From contig CP102593.1 of the NCBI GenBank assembly GCA_025666215.1, positions 3,175,001 through 3,239,000 on the forward strand: a DNA stretch of 64,000 nt. The letters run 5' to 3'. Below, piece after piece: positions 54,031 through 62,368 of the stretch. Source of the DNA: Xanthomonas campestris pv. phormiicola. Lineage in GTDB: Bacteria > Pseudomonadota > Gammaproteobacteria > Xanthomonadales > Xanthomonadaceae. The stretch's first letter is position 1, and each line of letters starts with the position of its first letter. The notes beneath the pieces were generated by a model. That model was given only the letters and a program-made list of their open reading frames with translations, did not search any database and was not told the origin of the DNA. Both the position numbers and the translations under genes were made by a program.

Positions 54031-54430
54031 GCTGGATGCAATTCCGGCATCCGGCGTGCGCCTGGGCATTGCGCTCGGTGCGGCCGGCTTGACGCAGGCA
54101 CGCCGCATGCGTAGATCGAATCGCCCGCCACGGCGGCGATCAAGGATCACGCGCCGGCCATCGCCCCCCATTGGCTCCAGCGCGCTGTGGCGAAATGGTG
54201 GCGCGCTGTTCGAGGAAGCCTGCGCCACGCAGGAGGCGATCGACGAACCGCATGTACGCCACGCGGCGTTATGCAGGCCTGAACTGCAATCCCGGTGAGA
54301 AATGCGACCTTCCGACACGGCGGCTCGACGCCGGCGCAGCGCGTGCGCCATGCGCGCGGCGCGCGAAGCCGATATCCTAGGCGGCCTTGCTGCCGCTCCC
54401 CGGCGGCGCATTCACCAATCAGGATTTCCC
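54031..54430. other. Non-coding stretch before the lipoprotein gene
   Basis: About 400 bp without a supportable gene. The lipoprotein frame is open upstream, but that part is arginine-rich and not signal-like. A weak ribosome site (AGGA) lies just before the ATG at 54431. Confidence 0.5.
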
Positions 54431-55123
54431 ATGTCACGGAAGATACTGCTGCCCCTGTTGATCGCCGCCGTACTGAGCCTGGGCGCGTGCAAGAAGGTGC
54501 AGGAAGAAGTCGCCGCCGCGCAGAACCCCTACCCCAAGAGTTCGCCGCTGCACGCGCCGTTCGACCGCATGCTGCGCAAGCTGGTCAACGACCCGCGCTA
54601 TGTCGCCCTGCTCAAGCAGGGCGACAAGGCGCAGGCGCAGCGCGCCGGCTTCGAGCTGGCACAGAAGGGCGTCACCCGGCTGGACCACGCCGCGCTGGAA
54701 CAGCGCCTGCAGATCCTCGCCGCGGTCAGCGAAAAAGTGGATGTGCCCAAGTGCGCGCTGCTGGCCCGCGGCGGCAATCCGAACGATGCGCAGGCGATGA
54801 GCGCGGCGATGCTGCAGGGTCTGGAGACGCTGCCGCCGGCGCAGATCGATCAATGGTTCGATATTTCGCTCAAGGCGACCGACGCGCAATTGAGCAATAC
54901 GCCGCCGCAGACGGTGGCCCCGGCCGATGTGGAAGCGGCGATGACCAGCCTGATCGCCGCCCTGCCCTCCGACCAGCAGCAGCGCCTGGTCAAGGTGCTG
55001 CCGCAGATGGCGCAGGCCAGCGACGAGGATGCATGCTGGGCCGCGCGTACGCTGTACAAGCAGGCCCTGGCCGCCAAGGAACCGGTCCGCGGCCAGCTGG
55101 CCTGGGTGTTCGCGCAGCAGTGA
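54431..55123 (+). CDS. Hypothetical lipoprotein
   Basis: The 230-residue protein has a clear lipoprotein signal (MSRKILLPLLIAAVLSLGAC, lipobox LGAC, Cys20) and a mainly helical, soluble mature part. I do not recognise the family. Two cysteines (in 'VPKCALLARGG' and 'DEDACWAARTLYK') could form a disulfide. Residues after the lipobox lack the Asp at +2 that retains lipoproteins in the inner membrane (it is Lys-Lys), so outer-membrane sorting through the LolCD system is expected. It is monocistronic as far as can be seen. Confidence 0.75.
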   Translation: MSRKILLPLLIAAVLSLGACKKVQEEVAAAQNPYPKSSPLHAPFDRMLRKLVNDPRYVALLKQGDKAQAQRAGFELAQKGVTRLDHAALEQRLQILAAVSEKVDVPKCALLARGGNPNDAQAMSAAMLQGLETLPPAQIDQWFDISLKATDAQLSNTPPQTVAPADVEAAMTSLIAALPSDQQQRLVKVLPQMAQASDEDACWAARTLYKQALAAKEPVRGQLAWVFAQQ

Positions 55124-55346
55124 GTCGCCAAAGCGCCGGCGAAGCAGGCCTCTTCAAGGAGACCGGCTTCGCCGGCGTGGTTGCGGACGCCACGGTTCGC
55201 AGCGCCGCCGTCGATGCAGGCAAGAAGACATCGACGGCGCCGGGCACCAGCCACCCCAGGCGGGATGCGCTTTTTTCGGCCAGGCTGCCCGCGTCCGGAA
55301 CCGCCTGCACCGCGCGTGCCGCGTCCTCAGTGCCGGATGCTGCGGC

Positions 55347-55784
55347 TTACTTGCGACGCTCGATCACGAAATTGCCGACGTTGACCCCAAGATCGACGCC
55401 CTCGCCCGTGCCGGCCAGGGCCAGCGAAATATCGCCCTTGGTGACGACCTGCGCGGTGCTGGATTTGACCATGCCGGCATGCGCTTCAGCGGCGGCGTAG
55501 GTGCCGAACAAATCATTGAGGCTGTAGGCGCCGGTGAACGTGCCGCGGCCGCCGACGATCTTCGACTTGCCGACCGTCAGGCCGCCGCCCTTGCTGCTGA
55601 TCTTGACCGGAATCACCGCACCGTCGTCGCAACGGATGGTGCCGGTGCCGCTGGCGGTCTTGTAGAACACCGACCAGCCCGACAGGTTGAACGACAGTTT
55701 GCAGTCGATGTTGCCTGCGGCCTGGGCCTGCGGTGCGAGCGTGGCGGCGCCCAGCAGCGCGAACAGAGAGAGCGACTTGATCAT
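55347..55784 (-). CDS. Small secreted protein of unknown function
   Basis: The 145-residue product has a Sec signal peptide (MIKSLSLFALLGAATLAPQAQA, cleavage after AQA) and a beta-rich mature domain of about 123 residues with two cysteines (NIDCKLSF and TIRCDDG) likely forming a disulfide. Repeated Gly/Ser/Thr/Lys strands ('ISSKGGGLTVGKSKIVGG', 'GVDLGVNVGNFVIERRK') suggest a beta-barrel or sandwich. I do not recognise a named domain; it may belong to a Xanthomonas-specific periplasmic family. The open frame upstream of the ATG at 55784 is not signal-like. Confidence 0.72.
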   Translation of the reverse strand: MIKSLSLFALLGAATLAPQAQAAGNIDCKLSFNLSGWSVFYKTASGTGTIRCDDGAVIPVKISSKGGGLTVGKSKIVGGRGTFTGAYSLNDLFGTYAAAEAHAGMVKSSTAQVVTKGDISLALAGTGEGVDLGVNVGNFVIERRK

Positions 55785-55946
55785 GTGAGCATTCCCGGTG
55801 GTGGACATGGCGCGAGCGTAGCAGCGCCGATGTAGCGGCCGCGACAAGCCGCCAACGCAGCCGCTGCGCCCGTTCAGCAAGCATTTCCGCTTGCCGCCGC
55901 CGCGTTCGGCCCTGACGTCGCGGCCCCGGCGTGGGATGATCGCGCC

Positions 55947-56744
55947 ATGTCGCGCATCGCCTCCCCCCTGCTGCTTGCCGCCCTCCTGTTCCCCTCGCTG
56001 TGCAGCGCCGCCGAGGCGATTCCGATCCAGGGCTATACGGTCGTGCGCACCTATCCGCACGACACTGGCGCCTTCACCGAGGGCCTGCTCTATCTGCACG
56101 GACACCTGTACGAAAGCACCGGCGAACTCGGCCATTCCGGCGTGCGCAAGGTCGCCCTGGACAGCGGGCGCGTGCTGCAGCAGGTCGATACGCCGCCCCC
56201 GTACTACGGCGAAGGCATCGTGGCCTGGCACGACCGGCTGATCCAACTGACCTGGCGCAACCAGCAGGGCTTCGTCTACGACCTGTCCACGCTCGCCCTG
56301 CGAACCCGCTTCGCCTACGCCGGTGAGGGCTGGGCGCTGACCAGCGACGGCAGCAGCCTGTACATGAGCGATGGCACCGCCAGCATCCGCCGCCTCGATC
56401 CGCAGACGCTGCAGCAGGTCGGCAGCATCCAGGTCAGCGCGCGCGGCAAGCCGCTGGACAATCTCAACGAACTGGAATGGGTGAAGGGCGACCTGTTGGC
56501 GAACGTCTGGCTGACCTCGCGCATCGCACGAATCGATCCGGCCAGCGGCAAGGTGATCGCCTGGATCGACCTGCAAGCGCTGGTGCCGGCCGCCGAGACG
56601 CTGACCGATCCAGGCAACGACGTGCTCAACGGCATCGCCTACGACGCCGAACACGACCGTCTGTTCGTCACCGGCAAACGCTGGCCGAAGCTGTACGAAA
56701 TCCGCCTGGCAGCGTTGCCGCACGCGGACGCCAAGGGCAACTGA
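55947..56744 (+). CDS. Glutaminyl-peptide cyclotransferase (plant-type glutaminyl cyclase)
   Basis: This enzyme converts N-terminal glutamine of peptides to pyroglutamate. The 265-residue protein has a signal peptide (ending near 'FPSLCSAAEA') and a five-bladed beta-propeller with the plant/bacterial type motifs 'RTYPHDTGAFTEGLLYLHGHLYES', 'GEGIVAWHDRLIQLTW', 'GWALTSDGSSLYMSDG' and 'LDNLNELEWVKGDLLANVW'. It matches the papaya-type family, of which a Xanthomonas campestris enzyme has a known structure. Periplasmic or outer-membrane-side location is expected. The gene is preceded by the divergent small secreted protein. Confidence 0.9.
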   Translation: MSRIASPLLLAALLFPSLCSAAEAIPIQGYTVVRTYPHDTGAFTEGLLYLHGHLYESTGELGHSGVRKVALDSGRVLQQVDTPPPYYGEGIVAWHDRLIQLTWRNQQGFVYDLSTLALRTRFAYAGEGWALTSDGSSLYMSDGTASIRRLDPQTLQQVGSIQVSARGKPLDNLNELEWVKGDLLANVWLTSRIARIDPASGKVIAWIDLQALVPAAETLTDPGNDVLNGIAYDAEHDRLFVTGKRWPKLYEIRLAALPHADAKGN

Positions 56745-57111
56745 GGCGCTTGCGGCAGCGGCGCTGGCACAGGCCGATGCGCGCATCGACGAGGACCGGC
56801 ACCGCCCTGGTCCGCCGGCGGCGCCGTTTGCGCAAGCAAGAGAACGGATGGCGGCGGCGGCACATGCGCCATGCCGCCGGCGAAGCCGAGACTCCTGCGC
56901 CAGTTGCGACCATGGTCCCTTTTTAGGCGGAAGGTGGCGCGTAGGGCCAGACGCGGGTGCGGGCGACGCGCGTGCACCTGATTCCGCGAGACGCTTCGCG
57001 CCGTACCCTCACCCCAACCCTCTCCCGGCGGGAGAGGGGCTGACGCGGGCCGCATCGCTTCCTTCTTCCGTGGCGCACAGGCCGAATGAGGGTACTGGCG
57101 CAGGCCGCACT
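56745..57111. other. Gap between the convergent cyclase and omega-amidase genes
   Basis: About 370 bp with no gene. Its only clear structure is the repeat at 57006-57039, listed separately. Frames crossing it are GC-driven. Confidence 0.5.
57006..57039. repeat. Dispersed palindromic repeat (CCCTCACCCCAACC / CCCTCTCCC-GGC-GGGAGAGGG)
   Basis: CCCTCACCCCAACC is followed by a perfect 9-bp inverted repeat CCCTCTCCC / GGGAGAGGG with a 3-nt loop. This sequence type is a common intergenic repeat in Xanthomonas and related genomes. It lies between convergent genes and could aid termination. Confidence 0.75.
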
Positions 57112-57936
57112 CTAATCGCCCAGCGTGAAGGTGTCGGCGTCGAGCATCGCCGGGAAGCGCGCGCGGTGCGCGGCCAGCGCCGTCGCCGAGATCGTGGTGG
57201 TGGCCACCTGCTCGCGCTCGCGGATCTCCAGCTGCGGCTGGCCGAGGAAGTCGATCACCGCGCTGTCGCCGGCATAGTGCAGGCCGTTGCCGTCCTCGCC
57301 GACGCGGTTGACCGCGGCCACGAAGCACAGGTTCTCGATCGCGCGCGCGCGCAGCAGCGTGCGCCACGGATAGGCGCGCGCCGACGGCCAGTTGGCGACG
57401 AAGATCTGCAGGTCGAAGTCGAGCTGGCCCGGGCGCTCGACGTCGTAGCGGTTGCGGCAGAACACCGGGAAGCGCAGGTCGTAGCAGACCTGCGGATTGA
57501 TCCGCCAGCCCTTCCAGTCCACGCACAGCCGCTCGCGCCCGGCAGCATAGCGCTGGTGCTCGTTGGCGTAGCGGAACAGGTGGCGCTTGTCGTAGTGCTG
57601 CAGTGCGCCGTCGGGCGTGGCCCACAGCAGGCGGTTGAACACCTTTGCGGCGCCGTCCTCGCCGGGCACGCGCAACTGCACGCTGCCGGTCACCGCCGCG
57701 CCCAGCCGCGCCGCCTGCTCGCGGATCCAGGCCACGGTCGGCCCGTCCATGCCCTCGGCCTGGTCCAGCGCCTCGTTGGAGAAACCGCTGGTGAAGGTTT
57801 CCGGCAGGATCACCAGATCGGTCGCCCCGGCCAGCGGCGCCAGCAACTCGGCGTAGTGCGCGCGATTGCCGGCCGGATCGTGCCAGCGGGTGTCGCCTTG
57901 GATCAGGGAGATGCGTAGATCGGGGTTGGGGTGCAT
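57112..57936 (-). CDS. Omega-amidase (YafV/Nit2-type carbon-nitrogen hydrolase)
   Basis: The 274-residue nitrilase-superfamily enzyme has the catalytic triad Glu46 ('ILPETF'), Lys117 ('HYDKRHLF') and Cys151 ('VCYDLRFP'). The sequences around them match YafV/Nit2 omega-amidases, which hydrolyse alpha-ketoglutaramate to alpha-ketoglutarate. It shares a strand with the transaminase gene next upstream, 137 bp away across a heptad element. YbdL-type transaminases using glutamine produce exactly that keto-acid amide, so the two genes probably form a methionine-salvage pair. Confidence 0.88.
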   Translation of the reverse strand: MHPNPDLRISLIQGDTRWHDPAGNRAHYAELLAPLAGATDLVILPETFTSGFSNEALDQAEGMDGPTVAWIREQAARLGAAVTGSVQLRVPGEDGAAKVFNRLLWATPDGALQHYDKRHLFRYANEHQRYAAGRERLCVDWKGWRINPQVCYDLRFPVFCRNRYDVERPGQLDFDLQIFVANWPSARAYPWRTLLRARAIENLCFVAAVNRVGEDGNGLHYAGDSAVIDFLGQPQLEIREREQVATTTISATALAAHRARFPAMLDADTFTLGD

Positions 57937-57959
57937 GGGGGTGTCCGGTTCGGAGGGGG

Positions 57960-58063
57960 CGGGACTCGGGACTGGGGACTGGGGACTGGGGACTCGTAAA
58001 AGCGGGGGTCGCCGATTCGGGCTCTTGATTCTACGAGTCCCGAGTCCCCGGTCCCGAATCCCG
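57960..58063. repeat. Two-armed GGGACTC heptad element between the transaminase and amidase genes
   Basis: The left arm consists of GGGACTC/GGGACTG heptads (57960-57996), followed by CGTAAAAGC and about 30 bp of interior. The right arm is ACGAGTCCCGAGTCCCCGG and onward (58033-58063). Layout and the CGTAA-AGC motif after the left arm match the elements at 30385 and 62259. Confidence 0.9.
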
Positions 58064-58073
58064 GCACGGCTCG

Positions 58074-59222
58074 TCAGAGACGCCGCAATCGCTCAATCGC
58101 CGCATCCAGCGTCGCTTCGTTCTTGGCGAAGCACAGCCGGGCCAGGCGCTGGCCCGGCGGCGGGGTCTGGTAGAACGGCGACAGCGGGATCGCCGCCACG
58201 CCCTTCTCGATGGTCAGCCACTTCACGAACTCGGTGTCGGGCAGGTCGCTGATGGCCGAGTAATCGACCAGCTGGAAGTAGCCGCCCGGCACCGGCAATG
58301 GCTTGAGCCGGGTGGTCAGCAACTGTTCGCGGAAGCGGTCGCGCTTGGCCTGGTAGAACGCACCGAGCTGTTCGTCGTGCTCGGGTTCGTCGCGGATCAT
58401 CGCGGCGAAGGCGTACTGGGCCGGGCCGAAGCTGGTGAAGGTGTTGTACTGGTGGACCTTGCGGAATTCGGCGCTCAGCGCCGGCGGCGCGATCGCGTAG
58501 CCGATCTTCCAGCCGGTGCAGTGGTAGGTCTTGCCGAAGCTGGAGACGACGAAGGCGCGTTGGCGCAGTTCCGGCCAGCGCAGCACCGATTCGTGGCGGC
58601 GGCCGTCGAACACGATGTGCTCGTAGACCTCGTCGGAGATCAGGAAGATGTCGCTGCCGCGCAGCAGGTCGGCGACCGCCTGCAGGTCGTCGGCGCCGAG
58701 CATCGCGCCGGACGGGTTGTGCGGGCTGTTGAGGATCAGCAGCCGCGTGCGCGGGGTGATCGCCGCGCGCACCCGCTCCCAGTCCACCGCGAAGCTCTGC
58801 GGGTCCAGCGGCACGTGCACCGCACGCGCGCCGGCCAGGTCGATCGCCGGCTCGTAGCTGTCGTAGGCCGGGTCCAGCACGATCACCTCCTCGCCCGGCC
58901 GCACCACCGCGTGGATGGCGTTGAACAGCGCCTCGGTGGCGCCGCTGGTCACCGTGACCTCGGTGTCCGGATCGACCTGCGCGCCGTAGCAGCGCAGCGC
59001 CTTGCCGGCGATCGCCTGGCGCAGCACCGGCACCCCGGTCATCGGCGGATACTGGTTGTGGCCCTCGCGCATCGCCTGGGCGAGCGTGTCGATCAGCCGC
59101 GCCGGCGCGGCGAAGTCGGGAAAACCCTGGCCCAGGTTGACCGCACCGTGCTCGGCGGCCAGTTGCGACATCACGGTGAAGATGGTGGTGCCCACCTTGG
59201 GCAGCTTGGTCTGCGGGTGCAT
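58074..59222 (-). CDS. Methionine/2-oxo-acid aminotransferase (YbdL type)
   Basis: The 382-residue fold-type I PLP enzyme has the lysine that binds PLP, Lys231 ('[16 protein letters not shown]'), the Asn-Pro pair in '[11 protein letters not shown]', '[12 protein letters not shown]' and '[13 protein letters not shown]'. These match the YbdL/KAT/GTK branch, which transaminates methionine (or its keto acid) and aromatic or glutamine donors. The start ATG at 59222 gives the N-terminus [14 protein letters not shown], the family norm. With the omega-amidase downstream it suggests irreversible re-amination of 2-keto-4-methylthiobutyrate with glutamine. Confidence 0.9.
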   Translation of the reverse strand: MHPQTKLPKVGTTIFTVMSQLAAEHGAVNLGQGFPDFAAPARLIDTLAQAMREGHNQYPPMTGVPVLRQAIAGKALRCYGAQVDPDTEVTVTSGATEALFNAIHAVVRPGEEVIVLDPAYDSYEPAIDLAGARAVHVPLDPQSFAVDWERVRAAITPRTRLLILNSPHNPSGAMLGADDLQAVADLLRGSDIFLISDEVYEHIVFDGRRHESVLRWPELRQRAFVVSSFGKTYHCTGWKIGYAIAPPALSAEFRKVHQYNTFTSFGPAQYAFAAMIRDEPEHDEQLGAFYQAKRDRFREQLLTTRLKPLPVPGGYFQLVDYSAISDLPDTEFVKWLTIEKGVAAIPLSPFYQTPPPGQRLARLCFAKNEATLDAAIERLRRL

Positions 59223-59376
59223 GCGTCCGGGTACGGGAGCGGGAAAGCGTCGAGTGTACGCAAAGGCGCTTGCCGGCGATGCGTCGTCGCCGCGCAAAAC
59301 AGCGTTCTTCGCGCGGCCCACTGGGCCGGCGCCGCCGTCGCCGCGGCGGCGCCCGCGCCGGGCGGCCGCATGCCGA

Positions 59377-59382
59377 TACAAT
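59377..59382 (+). promoter_or_regulatory. Possible -10 element for the ccm operon
   Basis: TACAAT (five of six bases to consensus) lies 60 bp before the ccmA start in otherwise very GC-rich DNA. No good -35 is found 17 bp upstream, so the assignment is tentative. Confidence 0.3.
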
Positions 59383-59441
59383 GCGCGCCTTCCTGCACCC
59401 ACCACCTGCCGCCGCGCCCGTCCCGGCGCGGCCCTCCGCCG

Positions 59442-60089
59442 ATGACCGATCCGCTGCATTCCCCGCCGCCGCTGCTGGCCGCGCACGGGCTCACCTTCGC
59501 CCGCGACGACGCCGCCGTGTTCGGCCCGCTGGACTTCCATCTGGACGCGGGCGAGGCGCTGCTGGTGCAGGGCGACAACGGCGCCGGCAAGACCACCCTG
59601 CTGCGGGTGCTGGTCGGGCTGCTGCGCGCCGAGGCCGGGCGCATCGAGATCGACGGCCGCCCGGTGCGCCGCGGCGACCGCGCGCGCTACATGGCCTACC
59701 TGGGCCACCTGGGCGCGCTGAAGGCGGACCTGAGCACGCTGGAGAACCTGCACTACCTGTGCGGCCTGCAGGGCCGCCGCGCCAAGCAGATGCCGGGCAG
59801 CGCGCTGGCCATCGTCGGCCTGGCCGGCTACGAGGACACGCTGGTGCGGCAGCTGTCGGCCGGGCAGAAGAAGCGCCTGGCGCTGGCCCGTGTGTGGCTG
59901 TCGCCGGCGCCGCTGTGGCTGCTCGACGAGCCCTACGCCAACCTCGACCTGGACGGCATCACCCTGGTCAACCGGATGATCGCCGCGCACCTGCGCAGCG
60001 GCGGCGCGGCGCTGGTCACCACCCATGGCGCCTACGCCGCGCCGCCGGTGCGCACGCGCATGCTGAGCCTGAGCGGGGTGGCCGCATGA
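59442..60089 (+). CDS. ccmA: Cytochrome c biogenesis ABC transporter ATP-binding protein CcmA
   Basis: CcmA is the ATPase of the CcmABCD complex, which releases holo-CcmE loaded with heme for cytochrome c maturation. The 215-residue protein has Walker [10 protein letters not shown] (residues 44-52), the signature '[14 protein letters not shown]' (the LSAGQ form is typical of CcmA) and Walker B '[12 protein letters not shown]'. It is the first gene of the rightward ccm operon and overlaps ccmB by four bases. Confidence 0.94.
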   Translation: MTDPLHSPPPLLAAHGLTFARDDAAVFGPLDFHLDAGEALLVQGDNGAGKTTLLRVLVGLLRAEAGRIEIDGRPVRRGDRARYMAYLGHLGALKADLSTLENLHYLCGLQGRRAKQMPGSALAIVGLAGYEDTLVRQLSAGQKKRLALARVWLSPAPLWLLDEPYANLDLDGITLVNRMIAAHLRSGGAALVTTHGAYAAPPVRTRMLSLSGVAA

Positions 60090-60781
60090 GCCTGGCCGCA
60101 CCGGTGCCCTCGCTGTGGCAGGCCACCCGCGCGCTGTTGCTGCGCGACCTGCGCCTGCTGTGGCGGCGCCGCGGCGATGCGCTGCAACCGGCGCTGTTCG
60201 CGCTGCTGATCGTGGCCCTGTTCGCGCTGGCGCTGGGCAACCAGCCGCGCCTGCTCGGCGAGGTCGCCGGCGCCGCGCTGTGGCTGGCGGCGCTGCTGGC
60301 CGGACTGCTGGCGCTGGACAGCCTGTTCCGCGGCGACGCCGAGGACGGCTCGCTGGAACAGTGGCTGCTGGCGCCGGTGCCGCTGGCCTGGCTGGTGCTG
60401 GTGCGGGTGCTGCTGCACTGGCTGACCACCGCGCTGCCGCTGATCGTGGCCACCCCGCTGCTCGGCGAATTGCTGCACCTGCCGCATGACCGCATGCCGG
60501 TGCTGCTGGCATCGTTGGCGCTCGGCACGCCGCTGCTGAGCCTGATCGGCGCGGTGGTGGCGGCGCTGACGGTGAGCATGAAGCGCGCCGGGATCCTGGT
60601 CGCGCTGCTGGCGCTGCCGCTGTACGTGCCGGTGCTGGTGTTCGGCGCCGGCAGCGTGGCCGCGGCGGCGCAGGGCCTGGACCCCGACGGCGGCCTGCTG
60701 CTGCTGGCGGCCGGGCTGGTGCTGGGCCTGGTGCTGGCGCCGCTGGCGGCGGCGGCGGCGATCCGGATCTCGTTGAGTTGA
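60086..60781 (+). CDS. ccmB: Heme exporter/cytochrome c biogenesis permease CcmB
   Basis: The 231-residue membrane protein has six hydrophobic segments and the CcmB features '[34 protein letters not shown]' at the N-terminus and '[29 protein letters not shown]' around residues 88-116. It is the membrane partner of CcmA. ATGA overlap with ccmA; ccmC follows 95 bp later. Confidence 0.94.
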   Translation: MSLAAPVPSLWQATRALLLRDLRLLWRRRGDALQPALFALLIVALFALALGNQPRLLGEVAGAALWLAALLAGLLALDSLFRGDAEDGSLEQWLLAPVPLAWLVLVRVLLHWLTTALPLIVATPLLGELLHLPHDRMPVLLASLALGTPLLSLIGAVVAALTVSMKRAGILVALLALPLYVPVLVFGAGSVAAAAQGLDPDGGLLLLAAGLVLGLVLAPLAAAAAIRISLS

Positions 60782-60863
60782 GCCTGTTGGCGCAGCGCGC
60801 GCCGTCCCATCTGGTCTATTGTTGAACCGCTGTCGCCGCACCGACGCAAGCCCCCCCGCCCGC

Positions 60864-60869
60864 TAGAAT
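60864..60869 (+). promoter_or_regulatory. -10-like hexamer directly before ccmC
   Basis: TAGAAT lies 7 bp before the ccmC start codon in the 95-bp ccmB-ccmC gap. It may allow an internal, almost leaderless transcript, but no -35 is clear. Confidence 0.3.
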
Positions 60870-60876
60870 CGACCGC

Positions 60877-61626
60877 ATGTCCTCCGTCGTCCGCTGGTTC
60901 CACCAACTCGGTTCGCCCCCCGCCTTCGACCGCTTCGCCGCGCGCTGGACGCCGTGGTGCTATCTGGCCGCGCTGCTGCTGGGCGGGCTGGGGATCTGGC
61001 AGGCGCTGTTCGTGGTACCGGCCGACCGCCTGCAGAGCGACGCCTTCCGCATCCTCTACATCCACGTGCCCAGCGCCTGGATGAGCCTGTTCGTGTTCGC
61101 GCTGATGGCGCTGTACGCGGCGATCGCGCAGGTGTGGCGGATCAAGCTGTGCGAGGTGCTGGCGATGGCCTGCGCGCCGATCGGCGCCGCCTTCACCCTG
61201 ATCACCCTGCTGACCGGCAGCATCTGGGGCAAGCCGATGTGGGGCGCGTGGTGGGACTGGGACCCGCGCCTGACCACCGAACTGATCCTGCTGTTCCTGT
61301 ACATCGGGGTGATGGGCCTGTACCTGGCGATCGAGGACCGCCGCAACGCCGCGCGCGCGGCCGGGCTGCTGGCCATCGTCGGGGTGGTGCTGCTGCCGGT
61401 GATCCGCTATTCGGTGGTGTGGTGGAACTCGCTGCACCAGGGCCAGACCATCCGCCTGTTCGGCCAGTCGAGCATGGACCCGAGCATGCTGCCGCCGCTG
61501 TGGCTGATGCTGGCGGCGACCAAGTTCTGGTTCGCCGGCTCGCTGCTGGCGCGCGCGCGCGCCGACAACCTGCGTCGCGAGGCGGGCAAGGACTGGGTGG
61601 CGAAACTGGCGGAGACGCGCGCATGA
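60877..61626 (+). CDS. ccmC: Heme-handling protein CcmC
   Basis: CcmC delivers heme to CcmE at the periplasmic face. The 249-residue protein has six membrane helices, the tryptophan-rich (WWD) motif '[22 protein letters not shown]' near residue 115 and periplasmic histidines flanking it ('[15 protein letters not shown]' and '[11 protein letters not shown]'). This pattern is diagnostic. It overlaps ccmD by four bases. Confidence 0.96.
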   Translation: MSSVVRWFHQLGSPPAFDRFAARWTPWCYLAALLLGGLGIWQALFVVPADRLQSDAFRILYIHVPSAWMSLFVFALMALYAAIAQVWRIKLCEVLAMACAPIGAAFTLITLLTGSIWGKPMWGAWWDWDPRLTTELILLFLYIGVMGLYLAIEDRRNAARAAGLLAIVGVVLLPVIRYSVVWWNSLHQGQTIRLFGQSSMDPSMLPPLWLMLAATKFWFAGSLLARARADNLRREAGKDWVAKLAETRA

Positions 61627-61796
61627 ACTACCTGCCCTACGTGGTCGGCGCCTATGCGGTGTTCGCCGGCGTGCTGCTCGCCGACTTCGTGCTGGCGCGG
61701 CTGCAGCTGCGCGGCGCCTTGCGCGCGGCGCGACTGCGCGCGCAACGCAAGCAGCAGCCCAAGCCCGACCCGGCCACGCTGGACCTGAGCCGATGA
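61623..61796 (+). CDS. ccmD: Heme exporter protein CcmD
   Basis: This 57-residue protein has one membrane helix ('[23 protein letters not shown]') followed by a strongly basic cytoplasmic tail ('[19 protein letters not shown]'), the standard CcmD plan. CcmD stabilises the CcmABC-CcmE complex. It overlaps ccmC and ccmE by four bases each. Confidence 0.9.
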   Translation: MNYLPYVVGAYAVFAGVLLADFVLARLQLRGALRAARLRAQRKQQPKPDPATLDLSR

Positions 61797-62245
61797 CCCC
61801 GCAACGCAAGCGCCGCCTGCTGCTGTTGATGCTGCTGGTGCTGGCCGCCGGCCTGACCACCACGCTGGTGGCGATGGCCCTGCAGCGCAACACCGCCTAT
61901 CTGTACACCCCGGCCGAAGTGCTGGCCGGCAAGACCGGCGAGCACGCGCGCTTCCGCCTCGGCGGCATGGTCGAGAAAGGCTCGTTCCAGCGCGCGCCCG
62001 GTTCGCTGCTGGCGCGGTTCCGGGTCACCGACGGCGATGCGCAGCTGACCGTCAGCTACGACCGGATCCTGCCCGACCTGTTCCGCGAAGGCCAGGCGGT
62101 GGTGGCTACCGGGCGCATGCACGACGGCGTGTTCGTGGCCGAGGACGTGCTGGCCAAGCACGACGAGACCTACATGCCCAAGGAACTGGAAGAGAAAATG
62201 GGCAGTGCGCACCGCAAGCACGCTGTGGCGGAGGCGGCGCGGTGA
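61793..62245 (+). CDS. ccmE: Cytochrome c maturation heme chaperone CcmE
   Basis: CcmE binds heme covalently and passes it to apocytochrome c. The 150-residue protein has an N-terminal membrane anchor (about residues 9-30), an OB-fold domain and the heme-binding histidine His123 in '[14 protein letters not shown]', with Tyr127 as the axial-ligand candidate. It is the last gene of the overlapping ccmA-ccmE set before a heptad element. Confidence 0.95.
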   Translation: MTPQRKRRLLLLMLLVLAAGLTTTLVAMALQRNTAYLYTPAEVLAGKTGEHARFRLGGMVEKGSFQRAPGSLLARFRVTDGDAQLTVSYDRILPDLFREGQAVVATGRMHDGVFVAEDVLAKHDETYMPKELEEKMGSAHRKHAVAEAAR

Positions 62246-62258
62246 GCGGAGCGTTTCG

Positions 62259-62357
62259 CGGGACTCGGGACTCGGGACTCGGGACTCGTAACAGCAAGAC
62301 CGCGCGCGGCCTGAGCGTTCGCTTTTCCGGGTCCCGAGTCCCGAGTCCCGAGTCCCG
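62259..62357. repeat. Two-armed GGGACTC heptad element between ccmE and ccmF
   Basis: Four GGGACTC heptads (62259-62288) are followed by CGTAACAGC and about 30 bp of interior. The complementary GAGTCCC heptads follow (62328-62357). It splits the otherwise tightly overlapping ccm gene set and would form a stem of about 28 bp in the ccm transcript 12 bp before the ccmF start. Confidence 0.9.
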
Positions 62358-62368
62358 GCGCACACCCC

